Below, one piece after another: positions 1-5,403 of a DNA stretch of 13,744 nucleotides. A program made the position numbers and the translations under genes. The DNA comes from an uncultured Bacillota bacterium (GTDB lineage: Bacteria; Bacillota_I; Bacilli_A; Izemoplasmatales; UBA1188). A model generated the notes under the pieces. It ran no database searches, had not been told where the DNA came from, and saw only the letters and a program-made list of their open reading frames with translations. The stretch is from positions 1-13,744 of the forward strand of contig CALCVH010000002.1 in assembly GCA_937907585.1 (NCBI GenBank), in the 5' to 3' direction. The first letter of the stretch is position 1; each line of letters opens with the position of its first letter.

Positions 1-58
1 CGAAATTAAAATCGTTGATATCTTGCCTGCTCTAAAGACAACCATTTTTATAAGCTAA

Positions 59-436
59 CTATTTAATTTCAACAGTTGCGCCAGCTTCTTCGAATTTCTT
101 CTTGATTGGTTCAGCTTCTTCTGGAGTGATGTTTTCTTTGATTGCTTTAGGAGCAGCATCTACTAATTGTTTAGCTTCAATTAAGCCAACACCTAATAAA
201 TCTCTAACAACTTTGATAACAGCAACTTTAGAAGCGCCAGCAGATGTTAAAACTACAGATACATTCTTTGGTCCTTCTTCTTCAGCAGGTGCAGCAGCGG
301 CAGCAGGTCCAGCAACAGCAACAGCAGTTGGATCAACACCAAATTCTTCTTTTAATGCGTCTACCCATTCTTTAACTTCGAGTAAAGACATTTCTTTTAA
401 TGATTCAATGAATTGTTCTTTTGTGATTTTTGCCAT
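59..436 (-). CDS. rplL: 50S ribosomal protein L7/L12
   Basis: L7/L12 forms the dimers of the ribosomal stalk that recruit and stimulate the translational GTPases (EF-Tu, EF-G, IF2); it binds the C-terminal helix of L10. The 125-residue product has the family layout: an N-terminal dimerisation and L10-binding part (residues 1-35, beginning MAKITKEQFIESL), an Ala/Pro/Glu-rich flexible hinge (about 40-56), and the compact C-terminal domain (57-125) with the conserved KVAVIKVVR, GLIEAKQLVD and KKKFEEAGA blocks. It is the last gene of rplK-rplA-rplJ-rplL and starts 22 bases after rplJ. An AAGGAG sequence precedes the ATG, but about 14 bases away, which is longer than normal; the gap is a TTATTATTAT run. 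The ATG is still chosen because MAKITKEQ is the normal N-terminus. No terminator is visible in the remaining 58 bases, so the operon may continue outside the window. Identification is secure. Confidence 0.98.
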   Translation of the reverse strand: MAKITKEQFIESLKEMSLLEVKEWVDALKEEFGVDPTAVAVAGPAAAAAPAEEEGPKNVSVVLTSAGASKVAVIKVVRDLLGVGLIEAKQLVDAAPKAIKENITPEEAEPIKKKFEEAGATVEIK

Positions 437-458
437 GATAATAATAATATCTCCTTAA

Positions 459-959
459 TTATTCTTGATTTGTTTCTGGGTTAGCTATCATATGTAAGCC
501 TAAAGTTAATTGTTGTAATGGTTGATATAAACCACCAGCTAACATAGCGATTAAACCCTGTTTTGATGGAAGAGCTGAAACAGCCATAATTTCTTTTTGA
601 GTGCAGTATTGTCCATCAACAACACCATCTTTAATAACGAGTTGTTTATTCTTCTTTGCAAAAGTAGCGGCAATCTTTGGTCCATCTACTGATTCATTGT
701 TTGAAATGATAAGGCATGATGGTCCTTCGATATCAGCCATTTGTTCGAATCCATTCTTGCTTGTAGCTCTTTTGATTGTATTGTTTGTTGCGACCTTCAA
801 TAAACAATTTTCTTTTCTGAGTTCATGTCTTAATTCTTCGAGCTGTTTAACTGTTAAACCAACATATTCACATAAGAAATATGATTTACTATCAGCTAAT
901 TGTTGAGCAAGTGTATCAACAGCTTCTGCTTTAGAAGCAACGATTTTTTGATTTGCCAT
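459..959 (-). CDS. rplJ: 50S ribosomal protein L10
   Basis: L10 anchors the L7/L12 dimers to 23S rRNA next to L11 and, in complex with L12, represses its own operon. The 166-residue product has the usual N-terminal RNA-binding domain (start MANQKIVASKAEAV, then YVGLTVKQLEELR and a basic stretch around residues 45-65 with NNTIKRA), a middle part with GP and AATFAKKN, and a C-terminal LPSKQ...LAGGLYQPLQQL segment leading to the L12-binding helix. Length is normal. The ATG follows AAAGGAG at about 6 bases. It is separated from rplA by a 150-base leader holding an L10-binding element and an attenuator, so rplJ-rplL can be tuned separately from rplK-rplA. Identification is secure. Confidence 0.98.
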   Translation of the reverse strand: MANQKIVASKAEAVDTLAQQLADSKSYFLCEYVGLTVKQLEELRHELRKENCLLKVATNNTIKRATSKNGFEQMADIEGPSCLIISNNESVDGPKIAATFAKKNKQLVIKDGVVDGQYCTQKEIMAVSALPSKQGLIAMLAGGLYQPLQQLTLGLHMIANPETNQE

Positions 960-970
960 GTTTTCTCCTT

Positions 971-1005
971 TAAAATAAAAACCTCTTTCATCCGTGAGAA
1001 AGAGG
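971..1005 (-). terminator. Rho-independent attenuator before rplJ
   Basis: On the minus strand an 8-bp perfect stem (CCTCTTTC / GAAAGAGG, arms at 998-1005 and 982-989, loop of 8) is followed at once by TTTTTATTTTA (981-971). This is a textbook intrinsic terminator shape, yet it lies inside the operon, just before the rplJ ribosome binding site. I read it as an attenuator that sets the level of rplJ-rplL relative to rplK-rplA, as known for the rplJL leader in Bacillus-type bacteria. Confidence 0.85.
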
Positions 1006-1080
1006 GAAAATAAATTCTATTATCCTTGAAATCTCAGCGGGGAATTAAGTGCTAAGCACACCAGCTATCTTAGATATATT
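1006..1080 (-). promoter_or_regulatory. Ribosomal protein L10 leader
   Basis: The rplA-rplJ gap transcribes an RNA with the blocks that mark L10 leaders: AGCTGGTGTGC, then ACTTAATTCCCCGCTGAGAT (about 1034-1053). The CTTAAT and CCGCTGAG elements resemble GCTTAATAATTCC and CTGCCGAGG of the E. coli rplJ leader, where the L10-(L12)4 complex binds. It stands directly upstream of the attenuator at 971-1005, so L10 binding could decide between termination and read-through. A weak internal promoter (TTGAAG at 1104-1099, 17 bases, TAATAT) may start here but is poor. The L10 assignment rests on motif memory and position; a covariance-model search with the Rfam L10 leader would settle it. Confidence 0.78.
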
Positions 1081-1109
1081 ATTCGTTTTTTTAATTTTCT
1101 TCAAATGAA

Positions 1110-1790
1110 CTAGAATGCTAATTTGATTCCAGGACCCATTGTTGAAGAAATAGCAAGGTTCTTGATAAAGTTTCCTTTAACAGTTGCAGGTTTTAGTTTC
1201 TTGAATAATTCAATAGTAGTGTTGATGTTTTCAACTAATTTTTGAGCATCAAATGAAACTTTACCTACTGATAATTGGATGTTACCTACTTTGTCAACAC
1301 GGTATTCAACTTTACCAGCTTTGATTTCAGCAACCGCTTTAGCAAGATCGTTAGTTACAGTTCCTGTCTTAGGGTTTGGCATTAAGCCTTTTGGACCTAA
1401 AACTCTACCTAGTTTACCAATAACACCCATCATATCAGGTGTGGCAACTACAGTATCGAAATCGAACCAACCACCCATAATCTTTTGTACATATTCGTCT
1501 TCGCCAACATAGTCAGCGCCAGCTGCTTTAGCTTCATCAGCTTTAGCACCAGAACGTGCGAATACTAAGACTTTCTTAGTTTTGCCTGTTCCGTGAGGAA
1601 GAACGAATGCACCTCTTAAGTTTTGTTCAGCTTTACGAGGGTCAAGATTTAGGTTGAATGCAATTTCTACTGAAGCATCAAATTTTTCAAAGCTGATTTT
1701 CTTTAGTAATTCTACAGCTTCTTCAACTGTATATTGTTTTAAAGAATCAACTTGTTTAGCTGCTTCAATATACTTTTTTCCTTTTTTCAT
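1110..1790 (-). CDS. rplA: 50S ribosomal protein L1
   Basis: L1 forms the mobile stalk of the large subunit at the E site, helps release deacylated tRNA, and in many bacteria represses translation of its own operon by binding an mRNA copy of its rRNA site. The 226-residue product has the family's normal length and its hallmark loop LGPKGLMPNPKTGT at residues 131-144, which separates the Rossmann-like domain II from domain I. Other conserved blocks are HGTGKTKKVLVFA (66-78), GADYVG (91-96) and the C-terminal ISSTMGPGIKL (214-224). The start MKKGKKYIEA is the usual one; AAGGAGG lies about 11 bases upstream, next to a hairpin resembling the L1 site of 23S rRNA (1807-1836). It follows rplK by 68 bases. 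Confidence 0.98.
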   Translation of the reverse strand: MKKGKKYIEAAKQVDSLKQYTVEEAVELLKKISFEKFDASVEIAFNLNLDPRKAEQNLRGAFVLPHGTGKTKKVLVFARSGAKADEAKAAGADYVGEDEYVQKIMGGWFDFDTVVATPDMMGVIGKLGRVLGPKGLMPNPKTGTVTNDLAKAVAEIKAGKVEYRVDKVGNIQLSVGKVSFDAQKLVENINTTIELFKKLKPATVKGNFIKNLAISSTMGPGIKLAF

Positions 1791-1806
1791 AATGAATTTT
1801 TCCTCC

Positions 1807-1836
1807 TTGTGGTATTAGCGGAATATCCTTCCACAC
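1807..1836 (-). promoter_or_regulatory. Candidate L1-binding hairpin before rplA
   Basis: The minus-strand RNA between rplK and rplA can fold as UGUGG / CCACA (1835-1831 with 1812-1808), around an asymmetric loop AA / GCUAAUA and a small GGA-UAU-UCC hairpin. The 3' strand AAUACCAC equals the strand of the 23S rRNA L1 site that reads GAAAUACCAC, and the 5' strand GUGG matches its partner. The 3' arm abuts the rplA AGGAGG, so a bound L1 would hide it. Upper pairing is weak, hence moderate confidence. Confidence 0.5.
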
Positions 1837-1858
1837 AATTGTTTAAATGACTTCGAAA

Positions 1859-2284
1859 TTAATCAACGATTTCAATGCCCATCTGACGTGCAGAACCGGC
1901 AATAATTCTCATTGCTGCTTCGATATCATTTGCATTTAAGTCTGGCATCTTTTTTTCGGCGATTTCTTTTAATTGAGCCTTAGTGATTCTGCCTGCTACT
2001 TCACTTCCAGGTTTATGAGCACCTGCTTTGATTCCTGCAGCTTGTCTTAATAGATCAGATGCTGGAGGTGTCTTTGTGATGAAAGTGAAACTTCTGTCAT
2101 CATAAACGCTAATGATTACAGGAACAATTGAGCCAACCATATCCTTAGTTCGGTCGTTAAACTGAGTTACGAATTGCTGTAAATTGATACCTGCTTGTCC
2201 TAGTGCTGGTCCGATAGGTGGAGCTGGAGTTGCTTTTCCACCAGGGATTTGCAATTTAACAACTGTTTTTAATTGCTTTGCCAT
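1859..2284 (-). CDS. rplK: 50S ribosomal protein L11
   Basis: L11 binds the GTPase-associated region of 23S rRNA at the base of the stalk, takes part in factor-dependent GTP hydrolysis and in RelA sensing of uncharged tRNA, and is part of the thiopeptide target. The 141-residue product has the family length. It shows the N-terminal domain with the proline-rich PPIGPALGQ (22-30) and GINLQQFVTQFN (32-43), then the RNA-binding C-terminal domain (from about 72) with KTPPASDLLRQAAGI and the final IAGSARQMGIEIVD. AAGGAGG stands 8 bases before the ATG. It is the first gene of the rplK-A-J-L unit and has its own promoter at 2365-2393 plus an L1-like leader. Confidence 0.98.
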   Translation of the reverse strand: MAKQLKTVVKLQIPGGKATPAPPIGPALGQAGINLQQFVTQFNDRTKDMVGSIVPVIISVYDDRSFTFITKTPPASDLLRQAAGIKAGAHKPGSEVAGRITKAQLKEIAEKKMPDLNANDIEAAMRIIAGSARQMGIEIVD

Positions 2285-2305
2285 GATATATCCTCCTTAA
2301 TCATG

Positions 2306-2338
2306 TTGTGGTCACTGAGCAATTTTGCTCTCCCACAC
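2306..2338 (-). promoter_or_regulatory. L1-binding leader before rplK
   Basis: The rplK 5' leader RNA folds into UGUGG / CCACA (2337-2333 with 2311-2307), an asymmetric internal loop GA / AGUGA, and a perfect 6-bp GAGCAA / UUGCUC hairpin. GUGGGAG on the 5' side and GUGA then CCAC on the 3' side copy the two strands of the 23S rRNA L1-stalk site (GGUGGGAG ... UGAAAUACCACC). In E. coli, L1 represses rplK-rplA by such mimicry. Just upstream ACGCGTGT occurs twice (2359-2352 and 2342-2335); since ACGCGT is self-complementary, these copies could pair and compete slightly with the L1 fold. Confidence 0.65.
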
Positions 2339-2364
2339 GCGTAGTTTTCATACACGCGTTATTT

Positions 2365-2393
2365 ATTTTATCAATATATATATTTAATGTCAA
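2365..2393 (-). promoter_or_regulatory. rplK operon promoter
   Basis: On the minus strand a perfect -35 TTGACA (2393-2388) is followed after 17 bases by TAAAAT (2370-2365). The predicted start near 2358 gives a leader of about 75 bases that carries the L1-like hairpin. The layout closely matches the rpmG promoter at 8133-8161. Confidence 0.8.
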
Positions 2394-2481
2394 CATTTTT
2401 TTATTACTATTTTTAAGCGTAAAGATTATTGAATAATGTCAGAGTAAATGCATTTTTTATTTCTAGATGTTCATACTTGTT

Positions 2482-3420
2482 TTATAGTCTTGAACACCTT
2501 TCTTTTATTAGCTTAATAAAATCTTCCTTCATTTCAGTAGGCAGTAATGATTCATTGCACATTTCTATTAAATAATCCACTTTTGTTTTTATGCTTAATA
2601 TCATTTTTTCTGCAGCCACTTTACTGATACCACACGATTCAGCAAATATGAGAAAATCTTTTCTTTTAATGTTGTTCTTTTTCCCGTTCATTGATAATGC
2701 AAATTCCTCATTATCTTCTTTAATCAATAAGTTAACTGGAAGCAAATCATAGGCTGGAGATAGCGAGTAGTTTCCATTTTCATCCTCAATAAGCGAAAAG
2801 TTTTTTAAATGCATATCTGAATTACCAATCAAAAAACAAAAGACAAGTCTTATAAATAATTCAGTAATATCATACATACTGATATGTGAATATTCTTGAA
2901 TAATTTTAGCACATTTTTCGTATGAACCCTTATATTTATCTTCAGTTAATCGTCCACATAACTGGCAGAAATCTTCCATCGCGATTAAGCAGGCTACATC
3001 TTTATTAAATTTTCGGTCTATACGTTTTGTTATAAAAATATATGAATCATTATTCCTTATTAAACCGTGTGGGACTGTCTTAATACCACAATAATCTGCC
3101 ATTGACATAACCAAATGTTCTGATTCTACTATGAATTTATATTCATCGTTTGATGGCTTAATAATATATTCTGTTGGATAGTTAACGATAGTAAGACGAT
3201 GATTCTTTCCATTAGAACTTAAATGTAAAGATAATTTCTTTTGAACACCAGGAATTGTTAATCCACTCTTAACATTTTCTGATGCAATACGTTTTAATTC
3301 TTGATCACTTAAATCTATTGTAGGAATTGTTGTAGTACCAAAGAAGCTTTTAATACAGTTTTTATGCCACATTAGTGAATTAGGTTCATCTAGCGGTTTA
3401 TTGCAACATAGGCAGTTCAT
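2482..3420 (-). CDS. hipT: HipT-like Ser/Thr kinase toxin (split HipA, C-terminal part)
   Basis: A HipA-family kinase lacking HipA's N-subdomain 1, which is the separate gene just upstream; this is the hipBST layout. In E. coli O127 HipT phosphorylates tryptophanyl-tRNA synthetase; the target here is unknown. The 312-residue product starts with a zinc-ribbon-like CLCC...HKNC (Cys3, Cys5, Cys6, His19, Cys22) and WHKNCIKSFFGT, followed by the HipA Gly/Ser loop as T55-I-P-G-V-Q-K-K, the ATP lysine in YIIKPS (Lys88), the catalytic loop GNSDMHLKN (Asp202, Asn207) and the metal-binding SPAYDLLP (Asp225). All catalytic residues are present, so the kinase looks active. It overlaps hipS by 23 bases in another frame, with its own AAGGAGG 7 bases before the ATG, which argues for a genuine gene boundary and not a frameshift. 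No terminator is seen after it. Confidence 0.9.
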   Translation of the reverse strand: MNCLCCNKPLDEPNSLMWHKNCIKSFFGTTTIPTIDLSDQELKRIASENVKSGLTIPGVQKKLSLHLSSNGKNHRLTIVNYPTEYIIKPSNDEYKFIVESEHLVMSMADYCGIKTVPHGLIRNNDSYIFITKRIDRKFNKDVACLIAMEDFCQLCGRLTEDKYKGSYEKCAKIIQEYSHISMYDITELFIRLVFCFLIGNSDMHLKNFSLIEDENGNYSLSPAYDLLPVNLLIKEDNEEFALSMNGKKNNIKRKDFLIFAESCGISKVAAEKMILSIKTKVDYLIEMCNESLLPTEMKEDFIKLIKERCSRL

Positions 3421-3745
3421 TTTTATCCCTCCTTACAGAAACATCGCCTATCCCATCCTTGCATGCAATAAGCAAAATACCAAATCTATCTTTTCTATCT
3501 ATTTTCCAGTTTTTGCACACAACATCTAAGAGCCATCCTTCTGGAATCAAACCATCAAAAAACGAAAATAAAGTTTTAGAAACATAAGAATTATGAGATA
3601 GCGGTAAAGTCAAAGAAACAGCTTTGGCCTTTTCATTTTTTAGATATTCTTCATCATAAATGAATTCATAACCTTCATCTGTCTCTTTTAAAATCCCCGC
3701 ATACACATATTTGACATATATATAAGCCATCCTAAAGCCATCCAT
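3398..3745 (-). CDS. hipS: HipS-like small antitoxin (HipA N-terminal domain protein)
   Basis: A 115-residue protein matching N-subdomain 1 of HipA kinases as a stand-alone gene. Visible family features are VYAGILKE at 14-21, the YEF.YD..YL segment (26-35), VSLTLPLS (43-50), LFSFFDGLIPEGWLL (59-73) and DRFGILLIACKDGIGDVSV (86-104). In the E. coli O127 hipBST system the equivalent HipS, not HipB, neutralises the HipT kinase by binding it; I infer the same role here. The ATG at 3745 is chosen because AAGGAG lies 9 bases upstream, within the last codons of hipB (6 bases between the genes), suggesting coupled translation. The in-frame ATG at 3730 has no suitable ribosome binding site. It overlaps hipT by 23 bases. 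Confidence 0.88.
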   Translation of the reverse strand: MDGFRMAYIYVKYVYAGILKETDEGYEFIYDEEYLKNEKAKAVSLTLPLSHNSYVSKTLFSFFDGLIPEGWLLDVVCKNWKIDRKDRFGILLIACKDGIGDVSVRRDKNELPMLQ

Positions 3746-3751
3746 TTAAAA

Positions 3752-3967
3752 CTACTCCTTTTCTATTTTTCCTGGAACTGCTTCAAGTCCAAACATTTTT
3801 AAAGCAGTATTAACCTTATCCATTCTCACGCTTTCTTTTCCTTGTTCGAGTTCACGAACAAATCTTAACCCAAGTCCAGTTCTAATTGCGAACTCCTTTT
3901 GTGTTAAGCCTAATTTCTTTCTATTTTCTTTGATACATTTTGCAATACTATTCATTTTAACTAACAT
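3752..3967 (-). CDS. hipB: HipB-like HTH repressor
   Basis: A 71-residue DNA-binding protein of the XRE/Cro-CI type. The helix-turn-helix covers residues about 15-60: KLGLTQKEFAIRTGLGLRFVRELEQGK, with the second and third helices in TQKEFAIRTG and LRFVRELEQG. A short tail ends in VPGKIEKE. It is first in the three-gene unit with hipS and hipT, and the operator array at 3992-4090 is its likely target, so it probably represses the operon. Two starts are possible: the ATG at 3967 (AAGGA only 2 bases away) and the ATG at 3955 (same AAGGA, 14 bases away); neither spacing is ideal, and the predicted transcription start near 3980 leaves a very short leader. Confidence 0.88.
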   Translation of the reverse strand: MLVKMNSIAKCIKENRKKLGLTQKEFAIRTGLGLRFVRELEQGKESVRMDKVNTALKMFGLEAVPGKIEKE

Positions 3968-3987
3968 TTTCCTTATTTTTTAATATA

Positions 3988-4016
3988 ATTATACACCCTA
4001 AAGGGTATAATGTAAA
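3988..4016 (-). promoter_or_regulatory. hipBST promoter
   Basis: On the minus strand TTTACA (4016-4011) and a perfect TATAAT (3993-3988) are separated by exactly 17 bases. Transcription should begin about 3980, 13 bases before the first hipB ATG. The spacer contains nearly all of operator 1 (3992-4009), so repressor binding would block RNA polymerase directly. Confidence 0.85.
3992..4009. promoter_or_regulatory. hip operator O1 (inside promoter)
   Basis: An 18-bp inverted repeat of the form TATACC-N6-GGTATA with one mismatch in the left half (TACACC). It lies between the -35 and -10 boxes of the hipBST promoter. The E. coli HipB operator TATCC-N8-GGATA is also 18 bp long, with similar half-sites. 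Confidence 0.72.
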
Positions 4017-4032
4017 TAATTTTTATAATTAT

Positions 4033-4050
4033 TATACCTGAAAGGGTATA
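4033..4050. promoter_or_regulatory. hip operator O2
   Basis: A perfect 18-bp TATACC-TGAAAG-GGTATA inverted repeat, 41 bp from O1 measured start to start, upstream of the -35 box. Confidence 0.75.
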
Positions 4051-4072
4051 TTTATATTTTGTATAATCACAT

Positions 4073-4090
4073 TATACCTTATTGGGTATA
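4073..4090. promoter_or_regulatory. hip operator O3
   Basis: A perfect TATACC-TTATTG-GGTATA inverted repeat, with symmetry extending to 8 bp per arm (4071-4092). It lies 40 bp from O2, so the three sites sit about four helical turns apart on one DNA face. The rest of this gap (4093-4193) is AT-rich, and I see only a short ATGATAA / TTATCAT hairpin at 4163-4180. Confidence 0.75.
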
Positions 4091-4193
4091 ATAGCTACTT
4101 CAGAATACTTTAATATAATTGGACAACAACAAAAAATAATCAAATATTATAGTCTAATAACTATGATAAATGATTATCATTATTTGTATTATC

Positions 4194-4227
4194 TAGTTCA
4201 TAGTTTAAATAATAGAAACATGAACTA
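4194..4227 (-). terminator. Hairpin after the STAS-kinase gene (possible terminator)
   Basis: Eight bases after the stop codon an inverted repeat forms: TAGTTCAT / ATGAACTA (8 bp) continuing through a one-base bulge into GTTT / AAAC, with a 9-base loop. It would suit an mRNA 3' end, but no U-tract follows on the minus strand, so it is not a canonical intrinsic terminator. Confidence 0.4.
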
Positions 4228-4235
4228 ATTGAATC

Positions 4236-5393
4236 TTAAATTCCTATATCTAAATCATCATATTTATCTACAAGATATAGAAGTTTTGATAATACGCTAT
4301 TGAATCTTATATCGTCATCGTTTTCAAATGTTCTATTCCACCACAACAAATGAATATATGATACGATTCTTATTTTGTCATTAATTGATTCATTAAAATT
4401 CTTAAAATAAGTTCTCATTACTCCATCATAAACTCTATCAACTAGTTCTTTTGAAACTTTAAAGAATCTTTCAATGTTTCCTTTATCGTCCTCTTCAAAT
4501 GCTTTATATGGAGTATATAATCCAGCAGATAATTCAAATATAGGATGACCTTTTGATAAGGTGTCCATATCAATTAGAAGCAGTTCATTATTCTGCATCA
4601 TAATATTCTTAAAATGAGAATCTCCATGAATAAATGTGTTTCTATCATCTATTCCTTGAAGCATGCCTAAAAGTTTATTATATTTATCTTTTTCCAAATA
4701 ATTCTTGAAAGATTCTAACTTCTTTATCCAATTCTTTTTTGCATCAGGAAGAGATGCGTCTTTTGTGTTGATATTATTCATTTTTAGAAGTAGATTAGCG
4801 TAATCTTTAACAAGCTTATCAAAATCATTTGGTCTATCTCTAAATAGATCTCTTAATGATAGAGAATCAATCAATTCGAATCTAACACCATAATTGTTTT
4901 CAACCTTTACAATATCAAACGATATTGCGGTAGGAATACCTAAAATAAATGCTTCTTTAGCTAGTTTTAGTTCTCTTTCAATATCTTTAATATCAGTACC
5001 ATTTGTATAAACTTTTACGATTGTGTCTCTATCAAGTCTATAAACCTTACTGAAATAGCCTTCACCAATGATTTCTTTTCCATCAACACTGACTTTATTT
5101 AGTGCTTTTTTAATAGTCATTATTTCAGTGAAACTGGTCATTTTAAATATTTCATAAACATCTCTAGAAACATCAGTTATTTCAAAATTATTATGTCTCT
5201 GTTTTAGCTTTAAAACCACTCTTAATCCAGCACTTGAAATATAATCGACATCAGAAAAATCTAATTCGATAGAACTAAAGGAATTTTTTTCTATAATTTT
5301 ATTAATTTCTTTTTCAATATTATCTGCGTTAGTAGAGTTTATTGAACCAACTGGTTTAATGGTTAAAGAATCGTTATTTAAACTGTATTTCAT
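4236..5393 (-). CDS. STAS domain / APH-like kinase fusion protein
   Basis: A 385-residue cytoplasmic protein with two parts. Residues 1-98 look like a STAS (anti-sigma-factor-antagonist) domain, with LDFSDVDYISSAGLRVVLKL at 44-63; Ser54 aligns with the serine that SpoIIAA-type proteins have phosphorylated. Residues about 105-385 are an aminoglycoside-phosphotransferase-like (protein kinase fold) domain: a nucleotide loop IIGEGYFSKVYRL (108-120), the lysine in TIVKVY (Lys127), a helix-C glutamate near 139-141, the Brenner motif FIHGDSHFKN (Asp258, Asn263) and the metal-binding LIDMDT (Asp275). All catalytic positions are filled. Substrate unknown: it could be a small molecule, or the STAS serine of itself or a partner. 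It starts 10 bases after the HAD gene with AAGGA at 7 bases. Drug resistance is not implied. Confidence 0.82.
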   Translation of the reverse strand: MKYSLNNDSLTIKPVGSINSTNADNIEKEINKIIEKNSFSSIELDFSDVDYISSAGLRVVLKLKQRHNNFEITDVSRDVYEIFKMTSFTEIMTIKKALNKVSVDGKEIIGEGYFSKVYRLDRDTIVKVYTNGTDIKDIERELKLAKEAFILGIPTAISFDIVKVENNYGVRFELIDSLSLRDLFRDRPNDFDKLVKDYANLLLKMNNINTKDASLPDAKKNWIKKLESFKNYLEKDKYNKLLGMLQGIDDRNTFIHGDSHFKNIMMQNNELLLIDMDTLSKGHPIFELSAGLYTPYKAFEEDDKGNIERFFKVSKELVDRVYDGVMRTYFKNFNESINDKIRIVSYIHLLWWNRTFENDDDIRFNSVLSKLLYLVDKYDDLDIGI

Positions 5394-5403
5394 AAATTAA
5401 TCC

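Noticed and set aside
1..58. Short minus-strand open frame from an ATG at 45 to the window edge after rplL
   Set aside because: Only about 15 codons are visible, there is no ribosome binding site, and the peptide resembles nothing I know; rpoB, often next, is not recognisable here.
102..906. Plus-strand open frames opposite rplL and rplJ (and similar ones opposite rplA, nusG, secE, the NagD-like gene and the giant gene)
   Set aside because: They mirror well-supported genes, lack ribosome binding sites and give low-complexity or family-less peptides.
3398..3420. hipS/hipT overlap read as a frameshift that broke a single hipA gene
   Set aside because: hipT has its own AAGGAGG and ATG plus an N-terminal Cys cluster not found in HipA, and the two-gene form is a known arrangement.
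4163..4180. ATGATAA / TTATCAT hairpin as a fourth operator
   Set aside because: Its half-sites do not match TATACC/GGTATA, and the spacing differs from the 40-bp rule.
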